From positions 1,612,001 to 1,676,000 of the forward strand of contig CM057058.1 of the NCBI GenBank assembly GCA_029945375.1: a stretch of 64,000 nt of DNA. Reading direction: 5' to 3'. Shown piece after piece: positions 1 to 11,311 of the stretch (within the stretch, counting starts at the first letter, position 1; each line of letters begins with the position of its first letter). The notes beneath the pieces are model-generated. The model made no database searches. It was given only the letters and a program-made list of their open reading frames with translations, and was not told the DNA's origin. Made by a program: the position numbers and the translations under genes. Source of the stretch: Agaricus subrufescens (taxonomy: Eukaryota > Basidiomycota > Agaricomycetes > Agaricales > Agaricaceae).

Positions 1-1694
1 TTCATATGCCCAATAGATTTCCAAAGTAGTCACAGACCAATGCGGGACGGCAGGAGGTGCAACATCCACAGAAGTCAGGGACCAGCCATGTGGCGTTTTG
101 TCAAATGCCCAGCCACAATAGACATCGGAAGGAAGTTCCAGAGTCATTTTGTAATCCACAGGTTCCAAGGGTTCCCATTGATTTAGGGCGTATTCCAATT
201 CCCGAATGGAATGATCATGAATCATCCAGGCAGGATATCCATCTGTACTGGGTAGCCATGTTCCGTCATCCATAGGATCGGAGACAGAAGTTCCAGGGGT
301 CGGAGTAGGTGACGAGTGTTGGGGAATATCATTCTGCCATTCGCAAATCCAATTATAAAATTGGTTAGATGCGTCCGAATGGTCAGAAAGTTCATCATCA
401 TCGGAGTGATTCAGATGATTACAATTATAGCCATTGCAGTAAGGATGTGCAAGATGACCACAATTGAAGTGATGATCGCAATCTGTAGGTGAAAAAATAG
501 GATAAACGATTTCATCAGTGTGATATTCCTCTGGAGTAAGAACAGGATAAAACACACTGGAAGGAGCGGAGATAGGAGTAGATCCCATTGTCATGTTCTC
601 GACCTTTCCTTGACATATGCACTCCACCAGGGAGCGAGTGGAAGGAGCCGGTGTTTCAGCTACCATGGGGAAGGCAATTGCGGATGCCACATTGTAATCT
701 GCAGGCACTTCCTTGATCTGGGCGACACCACCTTGGTTCTTGCCCTTGCCTTTGCCTCGGCCTTGTGTGCGCTTGCACTTCTTCTCATTGCCATTGCTCT
801 GGCCAGAAGGACCCTGTTGGGCCGGCTTCTGCTGCTGCTGTTGCTTCTGTTGTTGGGGAGCTGGAGGCTTTGACCCAGAAGCTTGTGGTTGACTGTTGTT
901 ACGGTTCCACTGTGGTTTCTGCTGGCCTTGTTGTCTAAACTTGGCCGCATTAGCAGTAGAATGAGGGTTGCACCAGGCACCCATAATTGCATCTCGTGCA
1001 GCATCAAACTCCATATCAGTGACCTTCTTTGCAGAGGCCAGCATGACTGAAGTCACGCCTTCAAGGTGTGGTGGTAATGCATTAAGTAGCATCATCACTT
1101 GAAGGAACTCATGAATAGGAGCCCCCGCATCGGAGATTTGAGAGAAAATAGCATGTAAATGCGCGATGGATCCAGATGGATCAGCTACATCAGGAACTTT
1201 AAATGTCATGGCTTCCATCATCTTAGAATAGATGAAGGAAGGTCCACAAACCCCGTAAGTCTCTTTAAGTTTGGTCCAGAGGGCCTTGGCATCAGCGAAG
1301 CTTTCCCTGATCATATGATCAGGAAGAGCACTCTCGATTACTGCAGTTGCCTGCAAGGAGAGAGCATCTCTGGCATCAGACTCTTTTCCAAGAGCCTCGA
1401 AGCCATTGACGTCGTCTTTGCCTTTGGGAACAGGAAGCTTAGGTAAAGTCTTCTCGGACCCAGAGACTTCCCATGCAGTAAGGGTGGTATTGGGGTGCCT
1501 CATTAAGATGAGGACATTCCTAACACGGCGCGACCAACTGTCCCAGTTGTCGACACCAGTGAGTTTGGGGAGAGCATTGACGGAGATTCCATTTGCGGCC
1601 CTGCAACCTGGCAGTCAGTAAATGTAATCTAGGGTACGACAAACTCTATCTAAGGTTATATGTATATAGAATCCAACAAAGGCTATCAACTCAT
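1..1694 (-). CDS. Gag polyprotein of a Copia-like element (partial, 3' end off the window)
   Basis: An uninterrupted minus-strand frame runs from 1607 to base 1. The N-terminal part carries the Copia/UBN2-type gag pattern: 'ALPKLTGVDNWDSWSRRVRN', then 'SFADAKALWTKLKETYG', then a region around 'AHLHAIFSQISDAG' and 'LNALPPHLEGVTSVML'. It is followed by a Q/P-rich and basic stretch (about 920-720) and a Cys/His-rich stretch (about 480-420) that is not a standard CCHC knuckle. The likely start is an ATG at 1692-1694 in a 4-nt first exon (ATGA), followed by an 83-bp intron (1690-1608) with a CTGAC branch site just before its CAG. Joining them gives MSCRAANGISVNALPKL. The start is inferred. The frame continues beyond the left edge, probably towards pol. 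Confidence 0.8.
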
Positions 1695-1802
1695 TTCAAC
1701 AGCAAGCAATTGGGATAAATATAGAACTCAAGCTTCAGAGAAGCGAGATCTAAAATAGATCCACAGATCGTTTCTCAAGCCAGAAAGGTGAGAGCAATTG
1801 CG

Positions 1803-1814
1803 GGGCCCATAACC
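1803..1814 (-). other. Putative primer-binding site next to the LTR
   Basis: Immediately after the LTR end the minus strand reads GGTTATGGGCCC. This is where a tRNA 3' end or tRNA fragment would prime reverse transcription. I could not match it to a specific tRNA by eye. Confidence 0.45.
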
Positions 1815-2177
1815 TGTTGATAAAGCAGTGCTGCTACCTGCAGCATGGAGATGGATAGACTCACATTGTTATAATCCTAAGCAGTAGGCAGATTGAGGTA
1901 GAAGATAGAGTTGGTAAAGCTGAGAGAGCTTGTAGAGTGAAGTGAGAGAGGAAACTGAACTGATATTCTATGGAATACATGTAGGGTTTATATACTCGAC
2001 AAAGAACCTCATAGTTGTAAAGGGTATTGTGAAACATACAAGTAAAACAGGAGTCCGCAGAAGGAGTCCACAGTGAACATGCATAAAATGATTGAAAAGG
2101 TGTGGCATAGTGCATAGTGCACAGTAGTTGCTCATACACGTCATACCGAGCGTATAACTCAAGGTATTTTGTCAACA
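1815..2177 (-). repeat. 5' LTR of the Copia-like element (363 bp)
   Basis: On the minus strand the LTR runs TGTTGACAAAATACC (from 2177) to CTTTATCAACA (ending at 1815). The terminal 6 bp are perfect inverted repeats, as is usual for LTRs. It holds a TATA-like box and sits directly upstream of the primer-binding-like site. The second LTR is outside the window, so identity between LTRs, and hence age, cannot be judged. Confidence 0.82.
1987..1995 (-). promoter_or_regulatory. TATA box within the LTR
   Basis: The minus strand reads GTATATAAA inside the LTR, about 300 bp upstream of the gag ATG. This is the expected place for the U3 promoter of an LTR element. Transcription would start about 30 bp further on, near 1955. 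Confidence 0.55.
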
Positions 2178-2422
2178 TCTGTTACATGTGCCATACACAG
2201 CTTGGTGCTAAATAGAACAAAATCTGTGCCTTGAGATTATTCACATCAGGAAGTATTGACTAGTACTATTCAAGCGTACACCAATAACACGAGAGTAAAG
2301 CAAGATTTGACAACAACATTAGACATAAATGAAGTAAGATCAATAGGGTACTACCCTACTACCCAAAACAAAAGGGTATGACGCCAAATTCAATAGAGTG
2401 AAATAACTGACTAGTAAGAAAG

Positions 2423-3397
2423 TTACTGAACACTGATTTGCAGACCATTCAGTGCATGCTTAATGCTACGAACAGAACCTATAACAGCGGTGATAAAAAT
2501 CATGGGGACAACTGCTAGGAGAAATTTCTGATTGTTATAGCAAAGAGCCAATGTTGTTGGGGAGCCTATCTCGAGAGTGTCGTGCAAATCATGCACTCCA
2601 ATCATGATCATAAGAATAGTCATCGCAAAACAGGCAACAAATCTTCATTATCAGTATGTTAGTTAGATCTAGGAGTGTTAAGGGCCTCGGAAATTACATA
2701 CCCTGCAAACCAAACTGTCGGTAGCGAGAGGGTAACATAAAAACGTAGAATATCTCTATGTAAAAATTTCCGGGCTAGTGTCTTAGATACATCAGGAGCC
2801 ATTATAAAGAAAAGAGAGTGAGGAAAATACGCACCAGATACCAAAGAGTAGGTGAGTCAAACGTATCAACGTGGTGAAAGTACACTCCATGGATGACGCA
2901 GGTAGTAAATGACATTGAACCATATATGAGACATAGGATAGCAAACATATATGCCCATGAACATTTGGGTAATGGTGAGATTGAGATGAGTGGGAACATA
3001 GGTCTAGCCAATAATCAGCTTGAAGGTTATCTATCTATCATGTATCAAAAATCACTCACGCTAATATCACACCAACAATTAGCTGGTGTGTCTTCCACAC
3101 ATGGTGCACCCACAGAAGCTTGTTGCCCCAGAGTTCTCTGAGGTTGAGATTCATATCGGTAGTGCTCCAGGGGGAGGAGGTATTGCCAAGCTCTATGTCA
3201 TTTGAAAACTTGGGGTGAACCAGACGATAATACAAGTAAGGCAATCCACCAGAAAAGAGCACGACTGAGCCATCAAATAACAGGCCAGGGAATACGATGC
3301 TGGTATAATGCATGAGTATATTGAATGGAGACTCAGACAGAGACAACAGATGAACGCGCACAGGTAATGCCAGCCACACATCAGGATCCGAGAGCAT
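2423..3397 (-). CDS. Multipass membrane protein of unknown function, tandem copy A
   Basis: Unrecognised family. The exons read on the minus strand as: 'MLSDPDVWLALPVR' (ATG at 3397) with hydrophobic stretches ending 'HQLIVGVILA'; then 'CSWAYMFAILCLIYGSMSF', a clear membrane segment; then 'FLHRDILRFYVTLSLPTVWF'; then a last exon with two hydrophobic segments ending 'GLQISVQ' before TAA at 2423. About five membrane helices are visible. An extra upstream exon is possible, because paralogue B is open further upstream. This is the most divergent of the three paralogues (others at 6485 and 10340), and I saw no disabling change in the exons I followed. Intron borders, for example GTGAGT after 'VILA', are inferred. 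Confidence 0.55.
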
Positions 3398-4719
3398 TGA
3401 TTTATGGTTGTTTGGATTTTGCCAGCCATACTTGAGGAATGGCTACCATTTACTGTGTTTCCCTGTTCTTGTCTTGATCCTGCCATGGGGAGTACTCGAC
3501 ATGATGGAGGAAACCGGCTTTTATAGATGTCCTGAGATTAAAAATAAGACAAGTGATCTTGATAGCAGGGCCCCGGGAACCTGGAAGACGCCAGATTCAA
3601 GATGGGACCACCGGGTCGAGCAAGATCAGAGTGGTGGATCTCATGCACAGTTGTATTGTATGACATATCGTGCTGTATGACACTCCATAATAAAAAATCT
3701 CCTGTCCTTCTCGGATACATCATTACAGGCAATATCCTAATGCCAATCCAAGGTTTTGATGTACATAGCCCATGACAAACACTACAACTGGACATGGGTG
3801 ACTGAGCGGTGTTCGAAGTGAAAGTGTCGGTAATTCGCTATTTAATTCCAAAATAGCATGGAAGAGGGAACTATAGTGTCTGGAACAACCACGCTCACCT
3901 CGGAACTCTAGAGTCCTAGAATTGCCCATTAACTTTGATCCAAGAAGGAAGGGGGTCACAGCGGTCACCTCCATCAGAATAGGACAACACTACCCTCAGT
4001 TACACCATAAATTCATCGCTCCAGGTAGCTAACTATAACCCATCACTTATCAATCATCCACCAATCCAGTCTGCGCAAATTTGAGTCAGTTTCCAATGAT
4101 CCCACTAGATTAAAACGCCAACGCAAGAAAAAAGAATAATCACACTCGTTTAGTAGATTTCGGTAAAGGCATGAACAACTTGAGTATCTTACCTTATGCC
4201 TGATACCATTAGACCATCTGTCAGATGGTAATATGAATAAGTCAAGTGACACTGCAATAGCCGTAAGTAATCACTCACTGGCATCCCTATTTGCACTCCG
4301 CAGTCCGCAAGCTCGTGATGGAGGTTACCATCTCTGATAAGCTTTGATATTTTCAGAGTATTTTGTCTTCGGCATTCTCAATGCACTCGTTCACACGATT
4401 AAGCTGTTAAGTATCTCTCAAGTGTGTAGATTGATACAACTCAGTGAATCAGATCTGACATCAAAATGATCCAGTAATGACATGAACCGCCCACCGGTCC
4501 TTGAATAGCCTAAGGAACACAAGTGGCACAGGCCGTACAATTTTACATCTGCTCATACATGTATTTACGTATGGACAGATAAACTCAAATGAGAGTTTAA
4601 CGTTTAGATATGGGAATAGTCACAGAGTGTGAAAAATGATGATAAAAGAAAGGGGACGATAGACCAAAATACCAAGTGAAAAAGTCTGAACAAAATTTTC
4701 AACAAAGATAATACTCACT
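3398..4719. other. Intergenic part of the tandem unit, no gene seen
   Basis: Short open frames occur on both strands but none has recognisable content. The right part (about 4540-4720) aligns by eye with 8425-8605 and 11835-12030, including the shared 'AACTCAAATGAG' segment, so it belongs to the repeated unit. Confidence 0.5.
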
Positions 4720-6095
4720 ATATACTCTCCTCCCCTTCCACACACATAGTGACCACCTCACCTAGTACCTTACGCATGCCCTTCTCCATCGGACCAAATC
4801 GACTAGTGACAACACTAGGAGTGCCCTCGTTTGTTGCTGTCTCAAAGATGCAACAGACAATTTTGGTTCCACCTTTCTAGAGGATTTGGGTTTCGTAGTC
4901 GAAGCAAGCATCAATGACTCCGTCGTAGTTGAATCGTCCGCGCTAATCTTCCTCGCTCTTGGCGTTTTAAGAGCAAAAGCAGTTTGAATTATTGCCTAGT
5001 ATGTTCTTTGGGACTCGTGATTTCGGCTTGGACTTTGTTCTCTATTCCTTGTCCGATCCAAGGTCGTTGTTGCTCTTAAATGTATCCGGTAGGCTGACAT
5101 TGAATCCTTGCCGTAGAGCTAATCACCATTTGTAAATGCATATACTCAGATAAAATTAGCAGAGATGAAAAAAGTCAGGTACGAAGCCTCGGGGACCTAT
5201 CCTTTTCCATTGTAATTTCAACGACAACTCGATGCTGGGGTACCGAAGACCTTTCTTTGCTACCAGCAGCGGAGTACCATTCTTCCCGGGAGGAGATGGT
5301 GAAGTAAAAGACGAAACCAAGGTACTCGTCACTTTGATCTTTGTCATCTTGGGACTGGACGTGGTTGTCGACATTCTGTTACAAGGACGCGAGAGGAATT
5401 TGCAAGTAGTAGGGACTTGTGTTGGTTTGGCCTCTTGCGCGAGGTTGCTGTCCATATCGATGACAGTATCTCCATCGTTTTTGTCATCCTTGTTCGGCCC
5501 AGGCTTTGCTGATTGAGTGGCGGGCTTGTGTAGGTTTGCTAGCGGTAGGTCATCATCTGTCGCAATACAGGATGAGGATCGAGTTGACTTGCCAATGGAG
5601 GACTGAGCATCCTCATTATCGGCTGCTTCCGCTAGAGCATGGTGGCCCTATTTGTGCCGGTGCGTGAAGTACCCGGATAGAATGATAGAGGCTATTGATA
5701 GGGTTGACTTTCACAGAAAACCAGTTTCTCGTCTTGCACGAGTCAGTACAAAATCGTGTTCGCTTGACACCAGCCTATAACAATCCAACGTCATTTTTAG
5801 TAGCGGAGGTCCAAGACATGTGCGTACGGTGTGTTTGCCTTCATACCACCAACCATCAATGGGACCCATATCGCCGTTGCCTTCAACAGTCTTGGCACAA
5901 CATCTCCGAAAAGTTTCGTACTCGTCCCACATTCATCTCTTCTGCTGGGACCTCCTACATATTCCGCTTTGGCACTTTCATTGTTATGTGGCACGAGACA
6001 GTTCCTAACCCAAGTTTCTGACTTCGGGGTATGGCTTGTGGTAGCGGATACAGAGTAACAGGGGACGGGGTACGAGGTTGACAAAAAAGGTAGCG
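4720..6095 (-). pseudogene. Decayed copy 1 of the zinc-binding nuclear protein gene
   Basis: This segment follows the intact gene at 12034-13730 almost line by line: 'CACCTCACCTAGTACCTTACG' near 4752 matches the end of the intact gene, and the zinc region lies near 5790-5950. The frame is broken by stops and indels, and the zinc region has lost ligands: the intact 'DGWCYEGKH' reads 'DGWWYEGKH' here. Similarity stops inside exon 1, so the 5' 300 bp or so (start codon and proline-rich N-terminus) are missing. It is a 5'-truncated relic. Confidence 0.8.
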
Positions 6096-6099
6096 GGGG

Positions 6100-6300
6100 G
6101 GACAGGGGGTGGTGCCAGGGCCAGTCGGCACAATGGGCAGTATGGTTGAGTTTGTAGAAGAAAACATTGTAATGGCCGTAGATACCGTGAGTCAGAAAAG
6201 GAAGTCGCTGTCCACGATCAAAGTTCCAGTCCTGTTATAGCATGGCCGCGACGACGTATCGAGTCTCCAGGTACAAACGAAAGCCGCTGTCCAATGAGAA
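6100..6300 (+). pseudogene. Gene fragment shared by the two relic units (broken copy)
   Basis: A plus-strand stretch reads like 'GTMGSMVEFVEENIVMAV' followed by 'QKRKSLST', then an in-frame TAG, then a tail ending 'QTKAAVQ' and TGA. The same fragment at about 9990-10171 has no internal stop. The source gene is not recognised. It occurs where the 5' part of the zinc-protein gene should be, so it marks the breakpoint of the duplicated unit. Confidence 0.35.
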
Positions 6301-6484
6301 GGATACAATGACGCCGTAGAGTAAAATTCCATGGATCCATTTCGTATGAACTATTTCAACTACACGCATATTCCAATCTCGCATCGCAACAAACTAACAT
6401 AGTCAAACACAGAAAATATAGGGACTTTCGAAATGAGGACAAGTAATACCAGGAATCAGGAGAGATATCAAGGCAATCGATGCA

Positions 6485-7456
6485 TCATGTATCTACTTGG
6501 ACGGAAGTAAAGCTCTTCAAACCCCACTTCATACGAACATAATTGATGGTGACAACAACCAACATGAAAGGAACAACGACCCGAAGAAAATTCAAACGAT
6601 TGCCTTGACAAGCCATTTGCGATACGGAAAGACCCAGCTCAAAGGGAGGATCTTGCTCTCCAATCATGACCATGAGAATGGTCAACGCAAAGGAACCAAG
6701 AAAACTAGGTTCAATTAGATTGATATGTTTAATCAACGTGAAGGATTGGTGAAGGTGACATACCCCATAAACCAAACAGTCGGGAGTGAGAGAGAAACAT
6801 AGAAGTGCATAATGTTTCTGTCAAAGAAGCCGTTGTCGGGTCCCTTCACAGAATTAGAGTTGATGAGGGAACAAAAATCAGAAATGTACCCACACAACAC
6901 GGGGACTTGTATAAATGAGACTCCTTGATAAAGGTATGAAAGTAAAGTCGATGAATAATGCATACAGCGAATGTTATGGAGCCATAGATAAGACATAGAA
7001 TGGCAAATATGTATGCCCATGAACATTTTGGTAAAGGCGAGATTGAAATTAATGGGAACATAGGCCTGGCCACAGATTAGCGATTCAACACCAGAGTTAT
7101 TGTGTACCAAAGGCCACTCACGCTAACACCATGCCAACAATCAGTCGGTGTGCCTTCCACACATTGTAGACATGCGGAAGCTTGTCAGCCCAGTGCTCTT
7201 TAAGATTTACATCGCTTGTGTCCTGGGGACAGGGAATATCCATATTGCCAAGTTCCACATCATCAGGAAATCGCTTTGGGTGAATCAGCCGATAATACAT
7301 ATAAGGCACACCACCAGATAAGAATACAATTGAACCATCAAACAGCAACTGAAGAACAATGATTCTGGAGCAGTTGGTGAGGATAGGGGTCTGTGATAGT
7401 GACAAGAATTGAGAGCGCACAGGTGATGCAAGCCACGCATCAAGATCTGGGGGCAT
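6485..7456 (-). CDS. Multipass membrane protein of unknown function, tandem copy B
   Basis: This is the best preserved of the three paralogues. From an ATG at 7456 it reads 'MPPDLDAWLASPVRSQFLSL', with a hydrophobic segment around 'LLFDGSIVFLSGGVPYMYY', a soluble loop 'PKRFPDDVELGNMDIPCP', and 'WKAHRLIVGMVLA' before an intron. Later exons carry 'CSWAYIFAILCLIYGSITF', 'NIMHFYVSLSLPTVWFMGY' and a C-terminal exon with 'GSFALTILMVMIGEQDPP' ending 'SVQVDT' at 6485. The frame is open upstream of the ATG, so the true start could be in an earlier exon. I do not recognise the family and infer no function beyond a membrane location. Confidence 0.6.
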
Positions 7457-7589
7457 GGGGTTATGACAGTCAGGATACTGCTGGTTGTAATCGAAAGAGG
7501 CTGAACGTCCCCCATGTTTCTGTATTCTTAGTCCTCGACATGGTAGCTTTTTAAGGGAAGAGGGTGGTGTATAGCAGGATGTAGTTGAT

Positions 7590-7814
7590 GTGAGAGTAAT
7601 CAAATGTCACCGTGTGAAAGTCAGACTCCTCATAATCACCAACTCTAAGTACGTAGCACAGAGCCTCACGGTTGGACTTAATAACGGACAGGAATTCAAG
7701 GATTGCCAATGGACCAAGGAAGCCATAGAAGCGATAAGGTACAAAAGTGGGGAAGTCGCTATCCACTGGACTATAGCACACATCAACAATGCTGGAAACG
7801 AAAAAGCAAAATGA
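7590..7814 (+). pseudogene. RNase H-like domain fragment
   Basis: The plus-strand frame contains 'IITNSKYVAQSLTVGLN' and 'HWTIAHINNAGNEKAK'. These match the 'TDSxYV' and 'WVxGHxxxxGNExAD' blocks of RNase HI. The catalytic Asp of the first block is Asn here, and the frame stops exactly where the last catalytic 'AD' should be. Several spacer residues are also missing. It is a degenerate piece of an RNase H gene or of a retroelement. The matching place in unit C (about 11400-11450) lacks it, so it arrived or was kept only in unit B. Confidence 0.65.
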
Positions 7815-8604
7815 GCAGAGATGGGAACAGCCATGACACCCGGCTCCTTCCCATCCCCTGAAATACTGCTAAGTCGCTAAAGGTCACATGCGTTGCCACA
7901 AACGTTGTTTATGAGGGCCTCAGGGCAATCATTTGATGATTTATTTACTGCAGTGTCTCCTCTATATTTATACAGATTTCAGTGCATAGAGTCAGGTAGC
8001 GAAAGCCACTGACGACGAAAGAAGAGAGAATTAAATTTCGTACCCGTATGCCTCGGGTGAATACAACAAAAAAAATCTCCTCGTCCTCCTCCATTATCCA
8101 GCAGCCAGAGTACAAGGCCGATGCTATTATCATGCACTCAAGGAGGTGAGTCCAATGACGAGCAGTCACCATTTTCTATTCAGTTTTGTGGTTGCAACGA
8201 TTCGATACTTGGAAATTAAGGTCACCTTGAATTTTGCGAGTCCTTGTGAGAGTGTGCCGCTCTGCAAGAATGCTAGTTGGGGGAAACGAGTGAGGGTGTT
8301 CGGAACGATGGTGGTTGGGGTGGGGATGGTGATCGGCCGAATCGGGCATGGCCGACCAGTCATCCCCACTAGTTACCGGCATATTTTGATCAACAGTTCA
8401 CAAACGCAACAGCCAAATCTTGATACAGGTTACATCTATATATATGTATTGAGGTACGTATAGACAAGTGAACTCAAATGAGTGTTCAATATTTACATAT
8501 AGGAATCGTTACGAAGTATGCGAAAAAAAAGTATTCAAAGAAAGGGAGCAACAGCCCAAATAACCAAGTAACTAGGTCTGAACAAAATCTTCAACAAAGA
8601 TAAT

Positions 8605-9975
8605 ACTTCCTTACATATTCTTCTTCCCTTCCACACTCGTAGCGACCACCTCGCCCAGTGCCTTACGCATCTCTTATCTATCAAACCAAATCGACTAGTA
8701 ACAACACTAGAAGAGCCCTCATTTGTTGCCGTCTTAAAGATGCTACAGACGATTTCGGTTTCACCTTTCTAGAGAAGTTGGGTTCATAGTCGAAGCAGTT
8801 GTCGATGACTCTATCGTAGTTGAATCGGCCACAGTATGTTTCCTTGACTTTGGCATTTTAGGAATAGAAGTGTTGGATTATCTGCTACAATGCTCTTCCG
8901 CGCTCGTGATTTCAGCTTTGACTTTGTTCTCAATTCCTTCTTCGATTTGATGTTATTATCACTCTTGAATGCGTCGGATAGGCTGACATTAGATCCTTTC
9001 CACGGGGCTAATAGTCATTTTCAGTGCATATACTTGTCAGATAAGATTAGCAGACATGGAAAAAAAGTCACGTACGAAGACCCATCCCTTTTCCATTTTA
9101 ATTTCGACAACAGCTCCATGCCGAGCCACTGAAGACTTTTCTTTGCCTACAGGCAACGGGGAATCATTCTCCGCGGGAAGAGATGGCGGAGTAAAAGATG
9201 AAATCAAGGGACTCGTCGCTTTGATCTTTGTCATCTTGGGACCAGACGTTGTTGACATTCTGTTACAAGGACGCGAGAGGAATTTGCAAGTAATAGGGAC
9301 TTGTGTTGATTTGGCCTCTTGCGCAAGGTTGCTGTCCACATCCATGACAGTATCTCCATCCTCATAGTCATCCTTGTTCAGCCCAAGCTTTGATGATTGA
9401 ACGGCGGGCTTGTGTAGGTTTGCGAGCAGTAGGTCATCATCTGTCGCAATACTAGGTGAGGACCGAGTTGATCTGCCAATGGAAGACTGAACATCCTCGT
9501 TCAGTTGCTTCTGCTAGAGCATGGTGGCATTATTTGTGCCGCTGCGTAAAGCACCTGGAGAAAACAATAGAGGCTAGTGATAGGGTAGACATTCACAGAA
9601 AATCAGTTTCTTGTCTTGCACGAGTCAGCACAAAAATGTGCTCACTTGACGTCAGTCTATAATGAATCAACGTCATTTTAGTAGCAGAGGTCCAGGACAT
9701 GTGCGTACGGTGTGTTTGCCTTCATAACACCGACCATCGGGGGGACCCATATCGCCATTGCCCTCAACTGTCTTGCCACAACATCTCCAAAAAGTTTCGT
9801 ACTCGTCCCACATTCATCCCTTCTGCTGGAGGCTCCTACATGTTCAACTTTGGCATTTTCGTCGTTATAGGGCACGAGACAGTTCCTACCCAAGTTCCTG
9901 ACTTCGGGGTATGGCTTGTAGTAGCGGATACAGAGTAACAGGAGAGGGGGATGAGGTTGACAAAAAGGCAGCGAG
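8605..9975 (-). pseudogene. Decayed copy 2 of the zinc-binding nuclear protein gene
   Basis: It aligns with the intact gene at 12034-13435 over both the basic tail and the zinc region. The zinc region is frameshifted: after 'RRDECGT' the frame passes to 'STKLFGDVV' instead of 'YETLWGCCG'. The first Cys pair is also damaged ('CIRYYKPY' against 'CVRCHKSY'). As in copy 1, the 5' end of exon 1 is absent. It is closer to copy 1 than to the intact gene, for example in the 'GGTATGGCTTGT' stretch. Confidence 0.8.
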
Positions 9976-9989
9976 GGGACAGAGGGTGG

Positions 9990-10171
9990 TGCCAGGGCCA
10001 GACGGCGCAATGGGCAGTATGGTTGAATTTGTAGAAGAGAACATTATAGTGGCCGTAGATGCCGCAAGTCAGAAAAGGAAGTCGTCGTCCACGAAAGTTC
10101 CCATCCTGTTAGAGCATGGCCATGACAACGTATCGAGTCTCCAGGCACAAACGAAAGCCGCTGTCCAATGA
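9990..10171 (+). other. Gene fragment shared with the first relic unit
   Basis: The plus-strand frame reads 'AMGSMVEFVEENIIVAVDAA', then 'QKRKSSSTKVPILLEHGHDN', and ends 'QTKAAVQ' before TGA. It is the intact-frame counterpart of the fragment at 6100-6300. No start or upstream exon is evident, so it is most likely the 3' end of a gene captured in the duplicated unit. The family is not recognised. Confidence 0.35.
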
Positions 10172-10339
10172 GAAGGATACAATGACGCTGTGGAGTAAAA
10201 TTCCATGGATCTATTTCGTATGAACCAATTCAACTACACACATATTCCAATCCGTAACAAACTAACATAGTCAAACACAGAAAATATAGGGACTTTTGAA
10301 ACAAGGACAAGTAATAGAGATATCAAGGCAATCGATGCA

Positions 10340-11311
10340 TCACTTATCTACTTGGACAGCAGTAAAGCTCTTCAAACTCCACTTCATACGAACATAACTT
10401 ATGGCGACAACAACCAACATGAAAGGAACAACAGCTCGAAGAAAATTCAAACGACTGCCTTGACAAGCCGTCTGCGATACAGAAGGACTCAACTCAATGG
10501 GAGGATCTTGCTCTCCGATCATGACCATGAGGATAGTCAATGCAAAGGAACCAAGAAAACTAGGTTTGATTAGATTGATATGTTTCCTGAACGGGAAGAG
10601 TTGGTGAAGATGACATACCCCATAAACCAAACAGTCGGGAGTGAGAGAGAAACATAGAAGTGCATGATATTTCTATCGAAGAAGTCGTTGTTGGATCCCT
10701 TCGCAGAATTAGAGTTGATGAGGGAACAAGAATTGGAAATGTACGCACACAATATGACGACTTGCATGAGTGGGACTCCTCGATAAAGGTATGAAAGTAA
10801 AGTCGGTGGACGATACATACAGCGAATGTTATTGACCCATAGATAAGACATAGGATGGCGAATATGTATGCCCATGAACATTTCGGTAAAGGCGAGATTG
10901 AAATTAATGGGAACATAGGTCTGGCCACAGATTAGCGATTCAACACCAAAGTTATTGTGTACCAAAAGCTACTCACGCTAACACCACGCCAACAATCAGT
11001 CGGTGTGCCTTCCACACATTGTAGACATGCAGAAGCTTGTCAGCCCAGTGTTCTTTAAGATTTACATCGCTCGTGTCCCGGGGACAGGGAATATCCGTAT
11101 TGCCAAGTTCCACATCATCAGGAGATCGCTTTGGGTGAACCAGGCGATAATACATATAAGGCACGCCACCAGATAAAAATAAAATTGAGCCATCGAACAG
11201 CAATTGAAGAACAATAATTCTGGGACAATTGGTGAGTATAGAGGTCTGTGATAGTAACAAGAATTGAGAGCGCACAGGTTATTCAAGCCACGCATCAAGA
11301 TCTGGGGGCAT
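10340..11311 (-). pseudogene. Membrane protein tandem copy C with a nonsense codon
   Basis: It is nearly identical in layout and sequence to copy B (6485-7456), down to the last exon ('GSFALTILMVMIGEQDPP', ending 'TAVQVDK'). From the matching ATG at 11311 the frame reads MPPDLDAWLE and then TAA at 11279-11281, where copy B has 'LASPVRS'. The rest of the frame downstream stays open, so the inactivation looks recent, unless translation starts downstream or the reading here holds a base error. The N-terminal helix cannot be made from the usual start. Confidence 0.6.

Larger units (their letters stand above)
1..2177 (-). mobile_element. 5' part of a Ty1/Copia-like LTR retrotransposon
   Basis: The segment reads, on the minus strand, as LTR, primer-binding-like site, short leader, then a gag frame open to the window edge. 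The LTR begins TGTTGA and ends TCAACA, a perfect 6-bp inverted terminal pair. The pol region and 3' LTR would lie to the left of the window, so a target-site duplication cannot be checked. The frame shows no stop over about 1.6 kb, so the copy may be young. Assignment to Copia rests on the gag type, which lacks a canonical CCHC knuckle in the visible part; pol is not seen. Confidence 0.85.

Noticed and set aside
520..873. Leu-rich plus-strand frame over the gag region
   Set aside because: It is the antisense of the Q/K-rich gag segment. The minus-strand frame is far longer and has gag motifs.
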